Positions 51,788 through 60,052 of a stretch of DNA of 64,000 bases are shown piece after piece; positions within the stretch are counted from its first letter, which is position 1; each line of letters starts with the position of its first letter. The stretch comes from Bacillus_P idriensis_A. GTDB lineage: Bacteria > Bacillota > Bacilli > Bacillales > Bacillaceae. The position numbers and the translations under genes were made by a program. The notes under the pieces were generated by a model, which saw nothing but the letters and a program-made list of their open reading frames with translations, made no database searches and was not told the DNA's origin. The stretch spans positions 145,486-209,485 of the forward strand of contig NZ_JBCMYF010000035.1 in assembly GCF_050483325.1 (NCBI RefSeq), read 5' to 3'.

Positions 51788-52260
51788 TCAAGTACCTTCC
51801 TTTTTAACAATATAATTTCTATTGTTTACCATTAATTATACAAATATGTATTTAGACACCTTTTCAAAATAGATATAGAAGTAATATTAAAGGCCTTGGA
51901 TCCTATTTTGACCTCCGAATATACTGTTACATTCTTTTAATGGACATTGCAGCCTTTTCAAGGAAATGGATTCGGTCAAGCTGATTTTAGTTCAGTTTCA
52001 GACTAAAGGATTGATTATTGTATTATCGGTAGAACTTAATCTATGCTAATATACCAATAAATGTTAGAATCCTAACCCTGCCAAGTTTGAATTGTCCATG
52101 CACAAAAAAGCTGATTGAGTTCTAAGAACAATCAGCCAATATATGTTAACAAATAAAAAAACCAATCTTTTCGATAGGTCAGAATTTATCTTATCTCTAT
52201 CGATACACACAACCTTATTAATTAACAATGCACTCTTTTTGATTTTTTATGGAATTGTAA
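51788..52260. other. 473-bp interval between the ger operon and the methyltransferase gene
   Basis: No credible gene. It contains a terminator at 52104-52136. The ger operon promoter is presumably in 51800-51900; I searched for a sigma-G pattern and found none that was convincing. Confidence 0.6.
52104..52136 (-). terminator. Terminator after the methyltransferase gene
   Basis: Minus-strand perfect 8-bp stem GCTGATTG/CAATCAGC followed by TTTTTTG, about 125 bp after the gene. Confidence 0.75.
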
Positions 52261-52890
52261 TTATCGTTCTTTTTGACATTTGACCATTATAAATTTAAAT
52301 GGAGGTTTATTTTCCATATTCTTATGCGGCTCAACAATTTCAGAGAATTCTATCAATCCATATTTCCCAAATTCTTGTTTGATCGAGTCAGAATCATAAA
52401 AAAACATTTTTACCCCGTCCATTATCTCGTAATAGTCTTTACCAAGTTGTTTGCCCTTTCCAAACATTGGGGCTTCTTTTGAAATAGCCGTAAAAATCAT
52501 ATATCCGTCTGGCTTTAACTGATGATAGCAATCTTTAATAAACTTAGCTCTCTCATGGTTATTCAATAAGTGAATAAGGGCATAACAAAATATCCCATCA
52601 TATCGTTTGTTATCAAAAGGCATATCGGTAACTGAACCATGAGAAATGCTACTATTAAGCCCATTTTGCCTTGCAAATTCTATCGCTGTTTTTGAAATCT
52701 CAATCCCTGTTACATTTATTCCGCTGTCCCTAAAAATCTTGGCATTCCTTCCATATCCAATACCAGGGATCAATATATCCTTAACGTTCTTTTCAAGAAA
52801 AAAGTCCTTTATCAAGATTGCGGAGTCTGACGGTTCAAATCCCCACATCATTTGATTTTCTTTAAAACTTGATTCCCAGAATTCTGCCAT
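52261..52890 (-). CDS. SAM-dependent class I methyltransferase
   Basis: 209-aa soluble protein. Motif I appears as ILIPGIGYGRNAKIF near residue 40, motif II as VTGIEISKTAIEFA, and motif IV as YDGIFCYALIHLL. It resembles the TPMT/tellurite-resistance-like group of small-molecule methyltransferases. The substrate is unknown. AAAGGAG lies eight bases upstream of the ATG. Single gene. Confidence 0.85.
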   Translation of the reverse strand: MAEFWESSFKENQMMWGFEPSDSAILIKDFFLEKNVKDILIPGIGYGRNAKIFRDSGINVTGIEISKTAIEFARQNGLNSSISHGSVTDMPFDNKRYDGIFCYALIHLLNNHERAKFIKDCYHQLKPDGYMIFTAISKEAPMFGKGKQLGKDYYEIMDGVKMFFYDSDSIKQEFGKYGLIEFSEIVEPHKNMENKPPFKFIMVKCQKER

Positions 52891-53020
52891 ACCTTAATCT
52901 CCTTTACAAATTCTATTTTAATCATTTGCTGTATTTATATGAAGCATAGGCTGCATTACTTTAACCAAAGTTCTTTACCTTTGCTGACTCTATTTCATTT
53001 AGAATTTATTCAATAAATAT

Positions 53021-53046
53021 AGCGCTAATCCTTCTTGGATTAACGC
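53021..53046 (-). terminator. Stem-loop after the hot-dog gene
   Basis: GCGTTAATCC/GGATTAGCGC with one mismatch. The T-rich tail is poor, so the terminator role is tentative. Confidence 0.45.
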
Positions 53047-53066
53047 ATAGTTAAATATTATAAGCT

Positions 53067-53441
53067 TCATACTATCACTCCTGAAAAATTCCCGCTCAGA
53101 ACTTTCTTTTCATGTTGATTTTCACATAAAAAGGAGGCAGTAATATGTGTTCTATTATTCTGTTTTTCAAATTGCTCGATTGTTACTTCACAAATGATTG
53201 TATCACCAGTAAATACTGGTCTTAAAAACTCAAAATTCATCGTTCGGGCGAGTACGTTGTGATCGCCTCCTATTTTTGTCGGCAATGTAGCAGTCAGCAA
53301 TCCCTGTATAACCAATCTTCCCTGTTCATCAGGAGTCATATGGTGAGATCCTCTATCACCTGAAACCTTAGTGAACCACTCAACATCTTCTGCTGTGAAA
53401 GTCCGTTCAAATGTAATAATATCCCCAACTTTTAAAGGCAA
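53067..53441 (-). CDS. MaoC-like hot-dog fold protein
   Basis: 124-aa protein similar to (R)-specific enoyl-CoA hydratase/MaoC and FAS1-like dehydratase domains: KVGDIITFERTFTAEDVEWFTKVSGD at the N-terminus and MNFEFLRPVFTGDTI in the centre. The canonical catalytic Asp is in VSGDRGSHHM, but the usual HP dipeptide is degenerate (SHHMTPDE), so activity is uncertain. The TTG start has AAGGGGAG upstream. It lies 35 bp after the AraC gene on the same strand. Confidence 0.75.
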   Translation of the reverse strand: MPLKVGDIITFERTFTAEDVEWFTKVSGDRGSHHMTPDEQGRLVIQGLLTATLPTKIGGDHNVLARTMNFEFLRPVFTGDTIICEVTIEQFEKQNNRTHITASFLCENQHEKKVLSGNFSGVIV

Positions 53442-53475
53442 TTTTATTCTCCCCTTACTTAAAAATCTATTTATC

Positions 53476-54261
53476 TCAATTTAAATGTGAAATATATTCA
53501 AATGCTGTTGTTCCATATACGCTTTTAAAGTGTTTATTTAAATGAGTTAAGTCAACAAAGCCGCATTCAGCTACTGCTGAATAAATATCTCTATTCAATT
53601 CTATTAATTGCTTTGCACGTTCTACCTTGCAGTTAAGAAAGTATTGGTATGGAGAAATTCCAGCATGGGCTTTGAATAATCGGATAAGCTGGAATTTCGA
53701 TAAATCTAGCTCTTTACATACCTCATCAAGTTTAAGTACATTTTCTAAGTTGTCATGGAGTATATCCTTTGCTTTTTTTATTAGAGTGCTATCTTTCTTA
53801 TAGGCAGCAGAAGGATTCGTTTGAATAAGGCTATCTGTGAGGGATAAAAATAATTCACTGCACAATGCTTCATCTTTTTCACTTAATATTGCAGCGGAAA
53901 GATTTAATATTCTTTGTTCAAGGCTATGGTCATACACAATAGGTGTTGGAAATCGGACCAAATCTTTTTTCTCAATAACGTCTAAAAGCAAGTGCGGCTC
54001 AATATACAGCATGACATAATCAAGTCCTGTCTCATCATGTGCCATTCCGTCATGTGTTTGTTCCGGATTAAAAAGCATGACACCATTTTGATAGGATAAT
54101 TGTAAGCTGCCATCCAAGTTATAATGCTGAATGCCGCGCAGTGTTACACCTATTGCATATTCCTTATGTGAATGCTTTTTATAGGTGAAATCTGTAATAC
54201 TAGCTGACAATGCAGTTATCCCTGCTGATTTTTTATAGATAAATCTTTCCACCTCATTCAC
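53476..54261 (-). CDS. AraC-family transcription regulator
   Basis: 261-aa regulator with an N-terminal cupin-like sensor domain (about 1-150) and a C-terminal double helix-turn-helix (LDEVCKELDLSKFQLIRLFKAH and FVDLTHLNKHFKSVYG). It is encoded 7 bp after a LysE-type exporter gene. AraC-LysE pairs commonly handle amino acid export or homeostasis. The start may be the ATG at 54261 or a GTG three codons later. Confidence 0.88.
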   Translation of the reverse strand: MNEVERFIYKKSAGITALSASITDFTYKKHSHKEYAIGVTLRGIQHYNLDGSLQLSYQNGVMLFNPEQTHDGMAHDETGLDYVMLYIEPHLLLDVIEKKDLVRFPTPIVYDHSLEQRILNLSAAILSEKDEALCSELFLSLTDSLIQTNPSAAYKKDSTLIKKAKDILHDNLENVLKLDEVCKELDLSKFQLIRLFKAHAGISPYQYFLNCKVERAKQLIELNRDIYSAVAECGFVDLTHLNKHFKSVYGTTAFEYISHLN

Positions 54262-54268
54262 CCCTCAC

Positions 54269-54844
54269 TTACAGCCAGATCATTATGGCAGAATAAGCTA
54301 AAAATAATGACATAATTATATTAACAGTTTTGTAATACTTCTGTAAAAACTCCTTGAAAATGGCACCGAAAAGAACCCATGTAATAAATGCTGAAAATCC
54401 AATAAGAGTAATAGCTATAACACTTATCGTCACAGCAGGCGTTTCGATATAGTGAGGCAAAATGTAGGCGGGAATTACCGTCATTGTAAACACAACTACC
54501 TTTGGATTTAAAAACTGCATAAGGAAGCCTGATAGAAAGGTAGCAGTTCGGTTTACAGGTGGTTTTGATGGTTCCATTTTGTAAATTTGATAAGCGAGAT
54601 AAATCATATAAATGCTTCCGATTATCTGCATAACAATTAAAACTTTTGGAATTACTGCTATAAGAATCGTATTCAGCATAGCAGAAATAGCAAGTAATAT
54701 ACCAAAAGCAAGAGTTGCTCCATAAGTATATTCCATCGCCTTTTTAGCTCCAGTATGATGCACTGTGGATAAAATGACGATATTTGTGGGTCCCGGCGTA
54801 AAAGTAACAATAAAACAGTACATTAAAAAAGTTGTCATATTCAT
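54269..54844 (-). CDS. LysE/RhtB-family exporter
   Basis: 191-aa membrane protein with about six helices. The signature FTPGPTNIVILST follows helix 1, and GFLMQFLNPKVVVF is in the middle. Such proteins export amino acids or their analogues; the substrate here is unknown. GAAAGGAG precedes the ATG. It forms a unit with the AraC regulator. Confidence 0.88.
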   Translation of the reverse strand: MNMTTFLMYCFIVTFTPGPTNIVILSTVHHTGAKKAMEYTYGATLAFGILLAISAMLNTILIAVIPKVLIVMQIIGSIYMIYLAYQIYKMEPSKPPVNRTATFLSGFLMQFLNPKVVVFTMTVIPAYILPHYIETPAVTISVIAITLIGFSAFITWVLFGAIFKEFLQKYYKTVNIIMSLFLAYSAIMIWL

Positions 54845-54973
54845 GAGAAAACTCCTTTCGAGGGGAACTCATACAAATATACATCTTAAAATTAATGATC
54901 CTATAGTATATTATTGCAGGAATTATAAGGCCTTCTGTTAAGTAAACTCTGTATATCTGTGAATTGACAGGCA

Positions 54974-55007
54974 AAAAAATGCCTCCGCAGCTGCGGAGGC
55001 ATTTTTT
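54974..55007. terminator. Strong bidirectional terminator upstream of the LysE gene / after yqkE
   Basis: Perfect palindrome AAAAATGCCTCCGCAG/CTGCGGAGGCATTTTT with T runs. It ends yqkE on the minus strand and marks the right edge of the accessory region. Confidence 0.92.
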
Positions 55008-55014
55008 CATCCTG

Positions 55015-55269
55015 TTATTTATAATCAGACCACTTCATATTGCTGTCATTTAGCAGCTCTTCGAAGCTTTTGTTCTTTTCTTTTTCTTTTTTCTCTTTGA
55101 TTTTTTGAAGACGCTCTTGCTCTGCCTTTTGCTCCTGTTCTTCCACCAAGCCTTTTTTCATGTTTGATAGTTTTTGGAACAAGTCAGACTCAAGATGGTC
55201 CTTTAAGTTTAGTCTGTCTTCTGTTTTTTCAGGCTGAGGTCTTTGCTGTTTTTTTTGTTTTTTAGCCAT
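55015..55269 (-). CDS. yqkE: YqkE-like protein (DUF3886)
   Basis: 84-aa very charged, coiled-coil-like protein: a Lys/Gln-rich N-terminus and a long run of E/K heptads (about 30-65), then the conserved ending NKSFEELLNDSNMKWSDYK. Matches the YqkE/DUF3886 family as I recall it. No known function. The ATG at 55269 has GGGAGTG upstream. Confidence 0.82.
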   Translation of the reverse strand: MAKKQKKQQRPQPEKTEDRLNLKDHLESDLFQKLSNMKKGLVEEQEQKAEQERLQKIKEKKEKEKNKSFEELLNDSNMKWSDYK

Positions 55270-55335
55270 GATGATCACTCCCGTATCCTTTCATTATATA
55301 CAAGAAAGGGGATTTATAGAAAGCGATTTGACCTT

Positions 55336-56004
55336 TTAATAAGCATCAAGCTTTACATCGTCTTCGATGATCAGCTCAGGCTCTGTTGATTGTTTGATAT
55401 CTTCGATTGTGTAGCCTTTTGCGACTTCGACAAGCTTCAGGCCAAGCTCTGTTACATCAATGACTGCCTGATCTGTAATGATGCGGTGGACAACCTGTTT
55501 CCCCGTAAGCGGCAATGTGCACGCATTGAGAATTTTTGACTCGCCGGATTTGTTCACATGCTCCATGATGACAATGATTCTTTGCGCGCCGTGCACTAGA
55601 TCCATGGCACCGCCCATTCCTTTAATCATCTTGCCTGGAATCATCCAGTTTGCAAGATCTCCGTTTTCTGATACTTCCATGCCGCCGAGAATTGCCACAT
55701 TTACGTGTCCTCCGCGGATCATGGCAAATGATTCTGCACTGTCAAAATAAGCAGAGCCCGGAATAGCCGTAACCGTTTCTTTTCCCGCATTAATTAAGTC
55801 AGGGTCCACATCCGCTTCTTTCGGATAAGGCCCAATTCCAAGAAGTCCATTTTCCGATTGAAGGACAACCTGTTTGTTTTCGCTGATATAATTGGCAACA
55901 AGTGTCGGCATGCCGATTCCCAAGTTTACATAGAAACCGTTTTCAATTTCCTGTTCCGCTCTTCTTGCTATTTTTTCACGCACTCCTACTTTATCCTGTA
56001 TCAT
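55336..56004 (-). CDS. scoB: 3-oxoacid CoA-transferase subunit B
   Basis: Beta subunit of succinyl-CoA:acetoacetate CoA-transferase. The 222-aa protein has GFYVNLGIGMPTL near the start, the catalytic Glu in QSENGLLGIG, and GGAMDLVHGAQRIIV. I prefer the ATG at 56004, preceded by CAGGAGG, over an ATG six codons earlier that overlaps scoA. Operon: thiolase-scoA-scoB. Confidence 0.93.
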   Translation of the reverse strand: MIQDKVGVREKIARRAEQEIENGFYVNLGIGMPTLVANYISENKQVVLQSENGLLGIGPYPKEADVDPDLINAGKETVTAIPGSAYFDSAESFAMIRGGHVNVAILGGMEVSENGDLANWMIPGKMIKGMGGAMDLVHGAQRIIVIMEHVNKSGESKILNACTLPLTGKQVVHRIITDQAVIDVTELGLKLVEVAKGYTIEDIKQSTEPELIIEDDVKLDAY

Positions 56005-56018
56005 CGCTTTGCCTCCTG

Positions 56019-56714
56019 TCATCCTGTCTTTTGTACCGTTAATCGTTCAATGCGCTTCTGCTGCTCACCAAGTATCATAGATTGTACATAAATACCCGGA
56101 GTGTGAATCTCACTTGGAGCAATCTCACCCACCTCAACAAGTTCTTCAACTTCAGCAATGGTTGCTTTTCCCGCTGCTGCGATCATCGGATTGAAGTTTT
56201 GAGCCGTTTTGTTGTAAAGTAAATTGCCCATTTTATCAGCCTTCCACGCGCGGACAAGGCTGAAGTCTGCCGTAAGCGCTTCTTCAAGCAAATATTCTTT
56301 TCCGCCGAAGCTTCTCGTTTCTTTGCCTTCTGCAATTGGCGTTCCTACACCTGCAGGCGTATAGAAAGCAGGAATTCCGGCACCGCCTGCCCGGATTTTT
56401 TCAGCGAGCGTTCCCTGAGGGACGAGTTCAACTTCAATCTCCCCTGAGAGCACTTGACGTTCAAATTCTTTATTTTCGCCAACATACGAGCTGATCATTT
56501 TTTTGATTTGCTTATTCTTTAGTAGCAGTCCAAGACCCCAGTCATCTACTCCGCAATTGTTCGAGATGATCGTTAAATCCTTTACGCCTGTCTCTACTAA
56601 TGCAAGAATCAGATTCTCAGGAATTCCGCATAAGCCAAATCCGCCAACCATTAATGTTGATCCGTCTTTAATGTCCTTAACTGCTTCTGTAAAAGATGTA
56701 TGCACCGTTTTCAT
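56019..56714 (-). CDS. scoA: 3-oxoacid CoA-transferase subunit A
   Basis: Alpha subunit of the CoA-transferase, 231 aa. It has SFTEAVKDIKDGSTLMVGGFGLCGIPENLI at the N-terminus (split here for length) and GAGIPAFYTPAGVGT. With scoB and the thiolase it would convert acetoacetate to acetyl-CoA. The ATG at 56714 follows GGGGTG; a GTG three codons earlier overlaps the thiolase stop. Confidence 0.93.
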   Translation of the reverse strand: MKTVHTSFTEAVKDIKDGSTLMVGGFGLCGIPENLILALVETGVKDLTIISNNCGVDDWGLGLLLKNKQIKKMISSYVGENKEFERQVLSGEIEVELVPQGTLAEKIRAGGAGIPAFYTPAGVGTPIAEGKETRSFGGKEYLLEEALTADFSLVRAWKADKMGNLLYNKTAQNFNPMIAAAGKATIAEVEELVEVGEIAPSEIHTPGIYVQSMILGEQQKRIERLTVQKTG

Positions 56715-56719
56715 TATTT

Positions 56720-57919
56720 TCACCCCGGGAATGATAAATTTTCAATGATTGTTGCTACGCCTTGTCCTCCGCCGATGCAAAGTGTCGCCAAACCGCGTTT
56801 TGCATCTCTGCGCTTCATTTCGTGAATGAGTGTAACAAGGATTCTTGTGCCGCTCGCTCCGATTGGATGTCCTAGAGCAATCGCTCCGCCGTTTACGTTC
56901 AGCTTTTCTTTATCAAAATGAAGTTCGCGGTCAACGGCAATGGATTGTGCTGCGAATGCTTCATTTGCTTCAACAAGGTCAATATCCTTCATGGTAAGCC
57001 CGCTTTTCTTGAAGGCTTTTTGCACAGCTGCAACCGGTCCAATCCCCATAATGCTCGGATCTACGCCAGCGTTGCCGTTCGCGGTAATTTTAACTAGCGG
57101 CTGAATGCCAAGCTCTTCCGCTTTTTTTCGGCTCATCACAACTACAGCAGCTGCACCGTCGTTTATTCCGGATGCATTGCCTGCTGTGACAGATCCGTCT
57201 TTTTTGAAAGCTGCCCTTAATCCGCCAAGCTTCTCAGCTGTTGAACCCGCACGCGGAAACTCGTCTGTATCAAATGTGACGGCATCTCCTTTACGCTGAG
57301 GAATTACAACAGGTGTAATTTCATCTTTGAACGTTCCAGCCTGAATGGCGTCTGTTGCCTTCTTCTGGCTCCAGGCAGCAAACTCATCCTGCTCTTCTCT
57401 TGAAATTTCATATTTATCGCATAAATTTTCAGCTGTTACACCCATATGATAATTATTGAAAGCGCACGTTAATCCGTCGGAAACCATTGTGTCGATCAGC
57501 TTTTGATCGCCCATTTTGAATCCATCGCGTGCATTTTTTAATATGTATGGTGCCTGGCTCATATTTTCCATACCGCCGGCAACGATAATATCAGCATCCC
57601 CGGACAAAATAGCCTGTGCAGCAAGATGAACGGTTTTCAGCCCTGAACCGCATACTTTATTGATTGTCATAGAAGGAATATTTTCCGGCAACCCTGCTTT
57701 AATAGCTGCCTGACGCGCTGGATTTTGCCCAAGCCCGGCCTGCAGGACATTTCCCATGATGACCTCGTCGACCTGTTCCCCTTTTAATCCCGCTTTTTCG
57801 AGAGCGTCTTTAATGACGATAGCTCCAAGCTCAGGAGCAGATACACCCTTCAGCGATCCCCCAAAACTGCCAATAGCCGTACGGACTGCACTTACGATGA
57901 CCACTTCATTGTTGCTCAT
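56720..57919 (-). CDS. Acetyl-CoA C-acetyltransferase (thiolase)
   Basis: 399-aa degradative/biosynthetic type thiolase. The acyl-accepting Cys90 is in TINKVCGSGL, the catalytic His in GGAIALGHPIGASG, and the second Cys in LCIGGGQG. It is first in an operon with scoAB, so acetoacetyl-CoA cleavage is the likely role. It is divergent from mvaB across a repeat cluster. Confidence 0.94.
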   Translation of the reverse strand: MSNNEVVIVSAVRTAIGSFGGSLKGVSAPELGAIVIKDALEKAGLKGEQVDEVIMGNVLQAGLGQNPARQAAIKAGLPENIPSMTINKVCGSGLKTVHLAAQAILSGDADIIVAGGMENMSQAPYILKNARDGFKMGDQKLIDTMVSDGLTCAFNNYHMGVTAENLCDKYEISREEQDEFAAWSQKKATDAIQAGTFKDEITPVVIPQRKGDAVTFDTDEFPRAGSTAEKLGGLRAAFKKDGSVTAGNASGINDGAAAVVVMSRKKAEELGIQPLVKITANGNAGVDPSIMGIGPVAAVQKAFKKSGLTMKDIDLVEANEAFAAQSIAVDRELHFDKEKLNVNGGAIALGHPIGASGTRILVTLIHEMKRRDAKRGLATLCIGGGQGVATIIENLSFPG

Positions 57920-58062
57920 TTCTCATTCATCCCCTTTTTCATTGGTTCATAGATTGGTTTCGCTAAATAAAGATAAATTCCTTCAAAATTTTCAAGATTC
58001 AAATATCATTTGCATCTAATCCTAGTTAACTACTAATATAGAAATATGTAAACCCTTTCACC

Positions 58063-58406
58063 GAAAAGCGGAATCGCCCGTTTAGCTCCGACAGACAGAT
58101 AAGGATCCGACAGTGAAGGCGCTTTTTGCCTTTGCTGGCGGAGCCGTTCTGGCCGAGGAGCTGGGCGATGGAGCTAGACAATACAGAAAAGCGGAACCGA
58201 CTGCTCAGCTCCGACAGACAGATAAGGATCCGACAGAAAAGGCGCTTTTTGCCTTTACTGGCGGAGCCGTTCTGGCCGAGGAGCTAGGAGGTGGAGCTAG
58301 ACACCACGAAAAGCGGAATCGCCCGGTCAGCGCAGGCAGACAGATAAGGATCCGACAGAAAAGGCGCTTTTTGCCTTTGCTCGTTATGCGTTCGAGCTGG
58401 AAATAC
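58063..58406 (+). repeat. Dispersed 122-bp repeat, cluster 2 (three copies)
   Basis: Copies C (58063-58185, type 1), D (58186-58307, type 2) and E (58308-58406, truncated by about 23 bp in its 3' half) lie head to tail. Full copies are 122-123 bp. The centre of each is AAGGCGCTTTTTGCCTTT. The cluster lies between the thiolase and HMG-CoA lyase genes. It is open in one frame, which spuriously lengthens the lyase reading frame. Confidence 0.95.
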
Positions 58407-58472
58407 AAAAAAAAAGACGAAACCGTCCATTTATTCTCACATCACCCATTGCAGAAAGGCTGGTGCTTCAAG

Positions 58473-59378
58473 TTGAATCTTCCTGAACATGTGACATTAA
58501 TTGAAGTTGGTCCGCGTGACGGGCTTCAAAATGAAAAAAATGAAATTCCGACTGATGTTAAGATACAGTTTATCAAAGAGTTAAAGAAAGCTGGTTTTAA
58601 GGAAATGGAGCTGACGTCATTCGTTTCTCCCAAGTGGGTTCCTCAATTGAAGGATGCTCTAGAGATCATTCAATACTGCACAGATGAACACCGGAATCTT
58701 GTGCTGACTCCGAATGAAAAAGGCGTCATGCGGGCAAAAGAGGCAAAGTGCCGTGATGTAGCCTTTTTCGTCGGTGTAAGCGAATCCTTTAACTTAAAGA
58801 ATATTAATTCAACAACCAAAGAGAGCATGGATAAGCTTTTGCCGCTGATCCGCCAGTTAAAAGAAGAAGGATTTTTTGTTCGCGCCTGTATTTCCACTGC
58901 TTTCTACTGTCCGTATGAAGGGAAAATTCACCCTGATGCTGTGCTTACCATTTGCCGGCAGTTTGCGGATGCCGGAGTCGATGATTTAAGTGTGGCTGAC
59001 ACGATTGGAATGGCGAATCCTCTTGAGGTTTATGAGCTTTTTTCACGTTTGAAAGCGCAGTTTCCCGACATGCTGCTGACAGCCCATTTTCACGATACAC
59101 GCGGGATGGCACTTGCGAATATTTATGCTGCTCTGCAGGCGGGAATCGACAGGTTTGATACTTCTGCCGGCGGTCTTGGAGGCTGTCCGTTTGCACCAGG
59201 AGCTACGGGAAATGCTGCGACTGAAGATGTTCTTCATATGCTGAAGTCTTTGAACATTGAGACCGGGATTGATCTGAATCAGCTTTTAAAAGCAGTTGAA
59301 GTAATTGAGCCCCACCTTGCAGGAACGGTTCAAAGCAAACAGCATCAGCTGAATAAACAGGAAAAGGCGGTTAATTAA
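58473..59378 (+). CDS. mvaB: Hydroxymethylglutaryl-CoA lyase
   Basis: 301-aa DRE-TIM metallolyase that splits HMG-CoA to acetoacetate and acetyl-CoA in leucine breakdown. It has IEVGPRDGLQNEKN at the N-terminus, THFHDTRGMALANI-like metal ligands (AHFHDTRGMA), and the catalytic Cys loop GGLGGCPFAPGATGN. I place the start at the TTG at 58473, behind an AAAGG/GGTG site; the upstream open frame is repeat DNA. Orthologous to B. subtilis YngG. Confidence 0.92.
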   Translation: MNLPEHVTLIEVGPRDGLQNEKNEIPTDVKIQFIKELKKAGFKEMELTSFVSPKWVPQLKDALEIIQYCTDEHRNLVLTPNEKGVMRAKEAKCRDVAFFVGVSESFNLKNINSTTKESMDKLLPLIRQLKEEGFFVRACISTAFYCPYEGKIHPDAVLTICRQFADAGVDDLSVADTIGMANPLEVYELFSRLKAQFPDMLLTAHFHDTRGMALANIYAALQAGIDRFDTSAGGLGGCPFAPGATGNAATEDVLHMLKSLNIETGIDLNQLLKAVEVIEPHLAGTVQSKQHQLNKQEKAVN

Positions 59379-59395
59379 AAATTTGCAGAAAAAAC

Positions 59396-59689
59396 TTAAA
59401 TAAAGAGAATGAATGCGGAAATAATGGCGGCAGCACAGCTTGGCAATCCCAGTAAAAACAGCTGGATAGCCCAGGTAGTCCTCGCTTCCCTGTGCTCTTT
59501 TGTTTCTGAATGAACATTAGCCCTTATGCGGCTGCCGCCGAGAAAAGCATTTGTCAGCAGGCCTGAGAGCCCGAAGCAAATAAGAACAACTCCTGACATC
59601 ATGATGAAAAACAATTGAAGATCCTTTGCAGCAAAGCTGATGATTCCTGCTGTACATGCAGCCAAAATTCCAGTTCCCAATGCTTTCAT
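59396..59689 (-). CDS. DUF5316 small membrane protein
   Basis: 97-aa protein with three hydrophobic helices (about 4-20, 27-50 and 78-97) and a charged loop (SRIRANVHSETKEHRE) in between. It fits the DUF5316 family found in Bacillus. Function unknown. The ATG at 59689 is ten bases after AAGGAG. It is convergent with mvaB, leaving a 17-bp gap and no clear terminator. Confidence 0.72.
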   Translation of the reverse strand: MKALGTGILAACTAGIISFAAKDLQLFFIMMSGVVLICFGLSGLLTNAFLGGSRIRANVHSETKEHREARTTWAIQLFLLGLPSCAAAIISAFILFI

Positions 59690-59802
59690 GTTTTTCACGC
59701 TCCTTTTCCTTTAAACGTAATGGACAAGGAGGTTGTTTCGCTTATTTGCATAATTTCTATTCTTTTTCCAAACGTTAGAATTATAGAAAGGAGCGATATC
59801 TC

Positions 59803-59931
59803 ATGTCTCATGAAAAAACATCAAAAAGTCAAAAAGGAAAACCGAATGCTGATACAGTAAAGCAAACGATGGCGTTTGAAGAAATGGAAAAGGCCGTACA
59901 TCCGACAAAGCGGCAAAATTCTGAGCAGTGA
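59803..59931 (+). CDS. 42-aa hydrophilic protein of unknown function
   Basis: Short gene with a good ribosome site (GAAAGGAGCG) and its own terminator. The product (start MSHEKTSKSQKGKPN, then VKQTMAFEEMEKAVHPTK) is hydrophilic with no membrane segment or cysteine. It may be a small spore- or stress-related protein; I do not recognise the family. Independent transcription signals support it as real. Confidence 0.6.
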   Translation: MSHEKTSKSQKGKPNADTVKQTMAFEEMEKAVHPTKRQNSEQ

Positions 59932-59938
59932 TCATGCG

Positions 59939-59968
59939 GCAAGCCGTCCCCCGGCTTGCTGTTTTTTT
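59939..59968 (+). terminator. Terminator after the 42-aa gene
   Basis: Perfect 8-bp stem GCAAGCCG/CGGCTTGC with a 5-base C-rich loop, then TGTTTTTTT. Confidence 0.88.
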
Positions 59969-60052
59969 GCCCAAATTGCTGTAATCCTTATTTCCTCTCC
60001 CCCTTTTCTCATGCTAAAATAATTTCATGAACCTTTGAGAGGAAGAATGCAG

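Noticed and set aside
58113..58472. N-terminal 120-residue extension of the HMG-CoA lyase frame
   Set aside because: It is translated repeat DNA (copies C, D and E); the homologous protein starts at the TTG at 58473.
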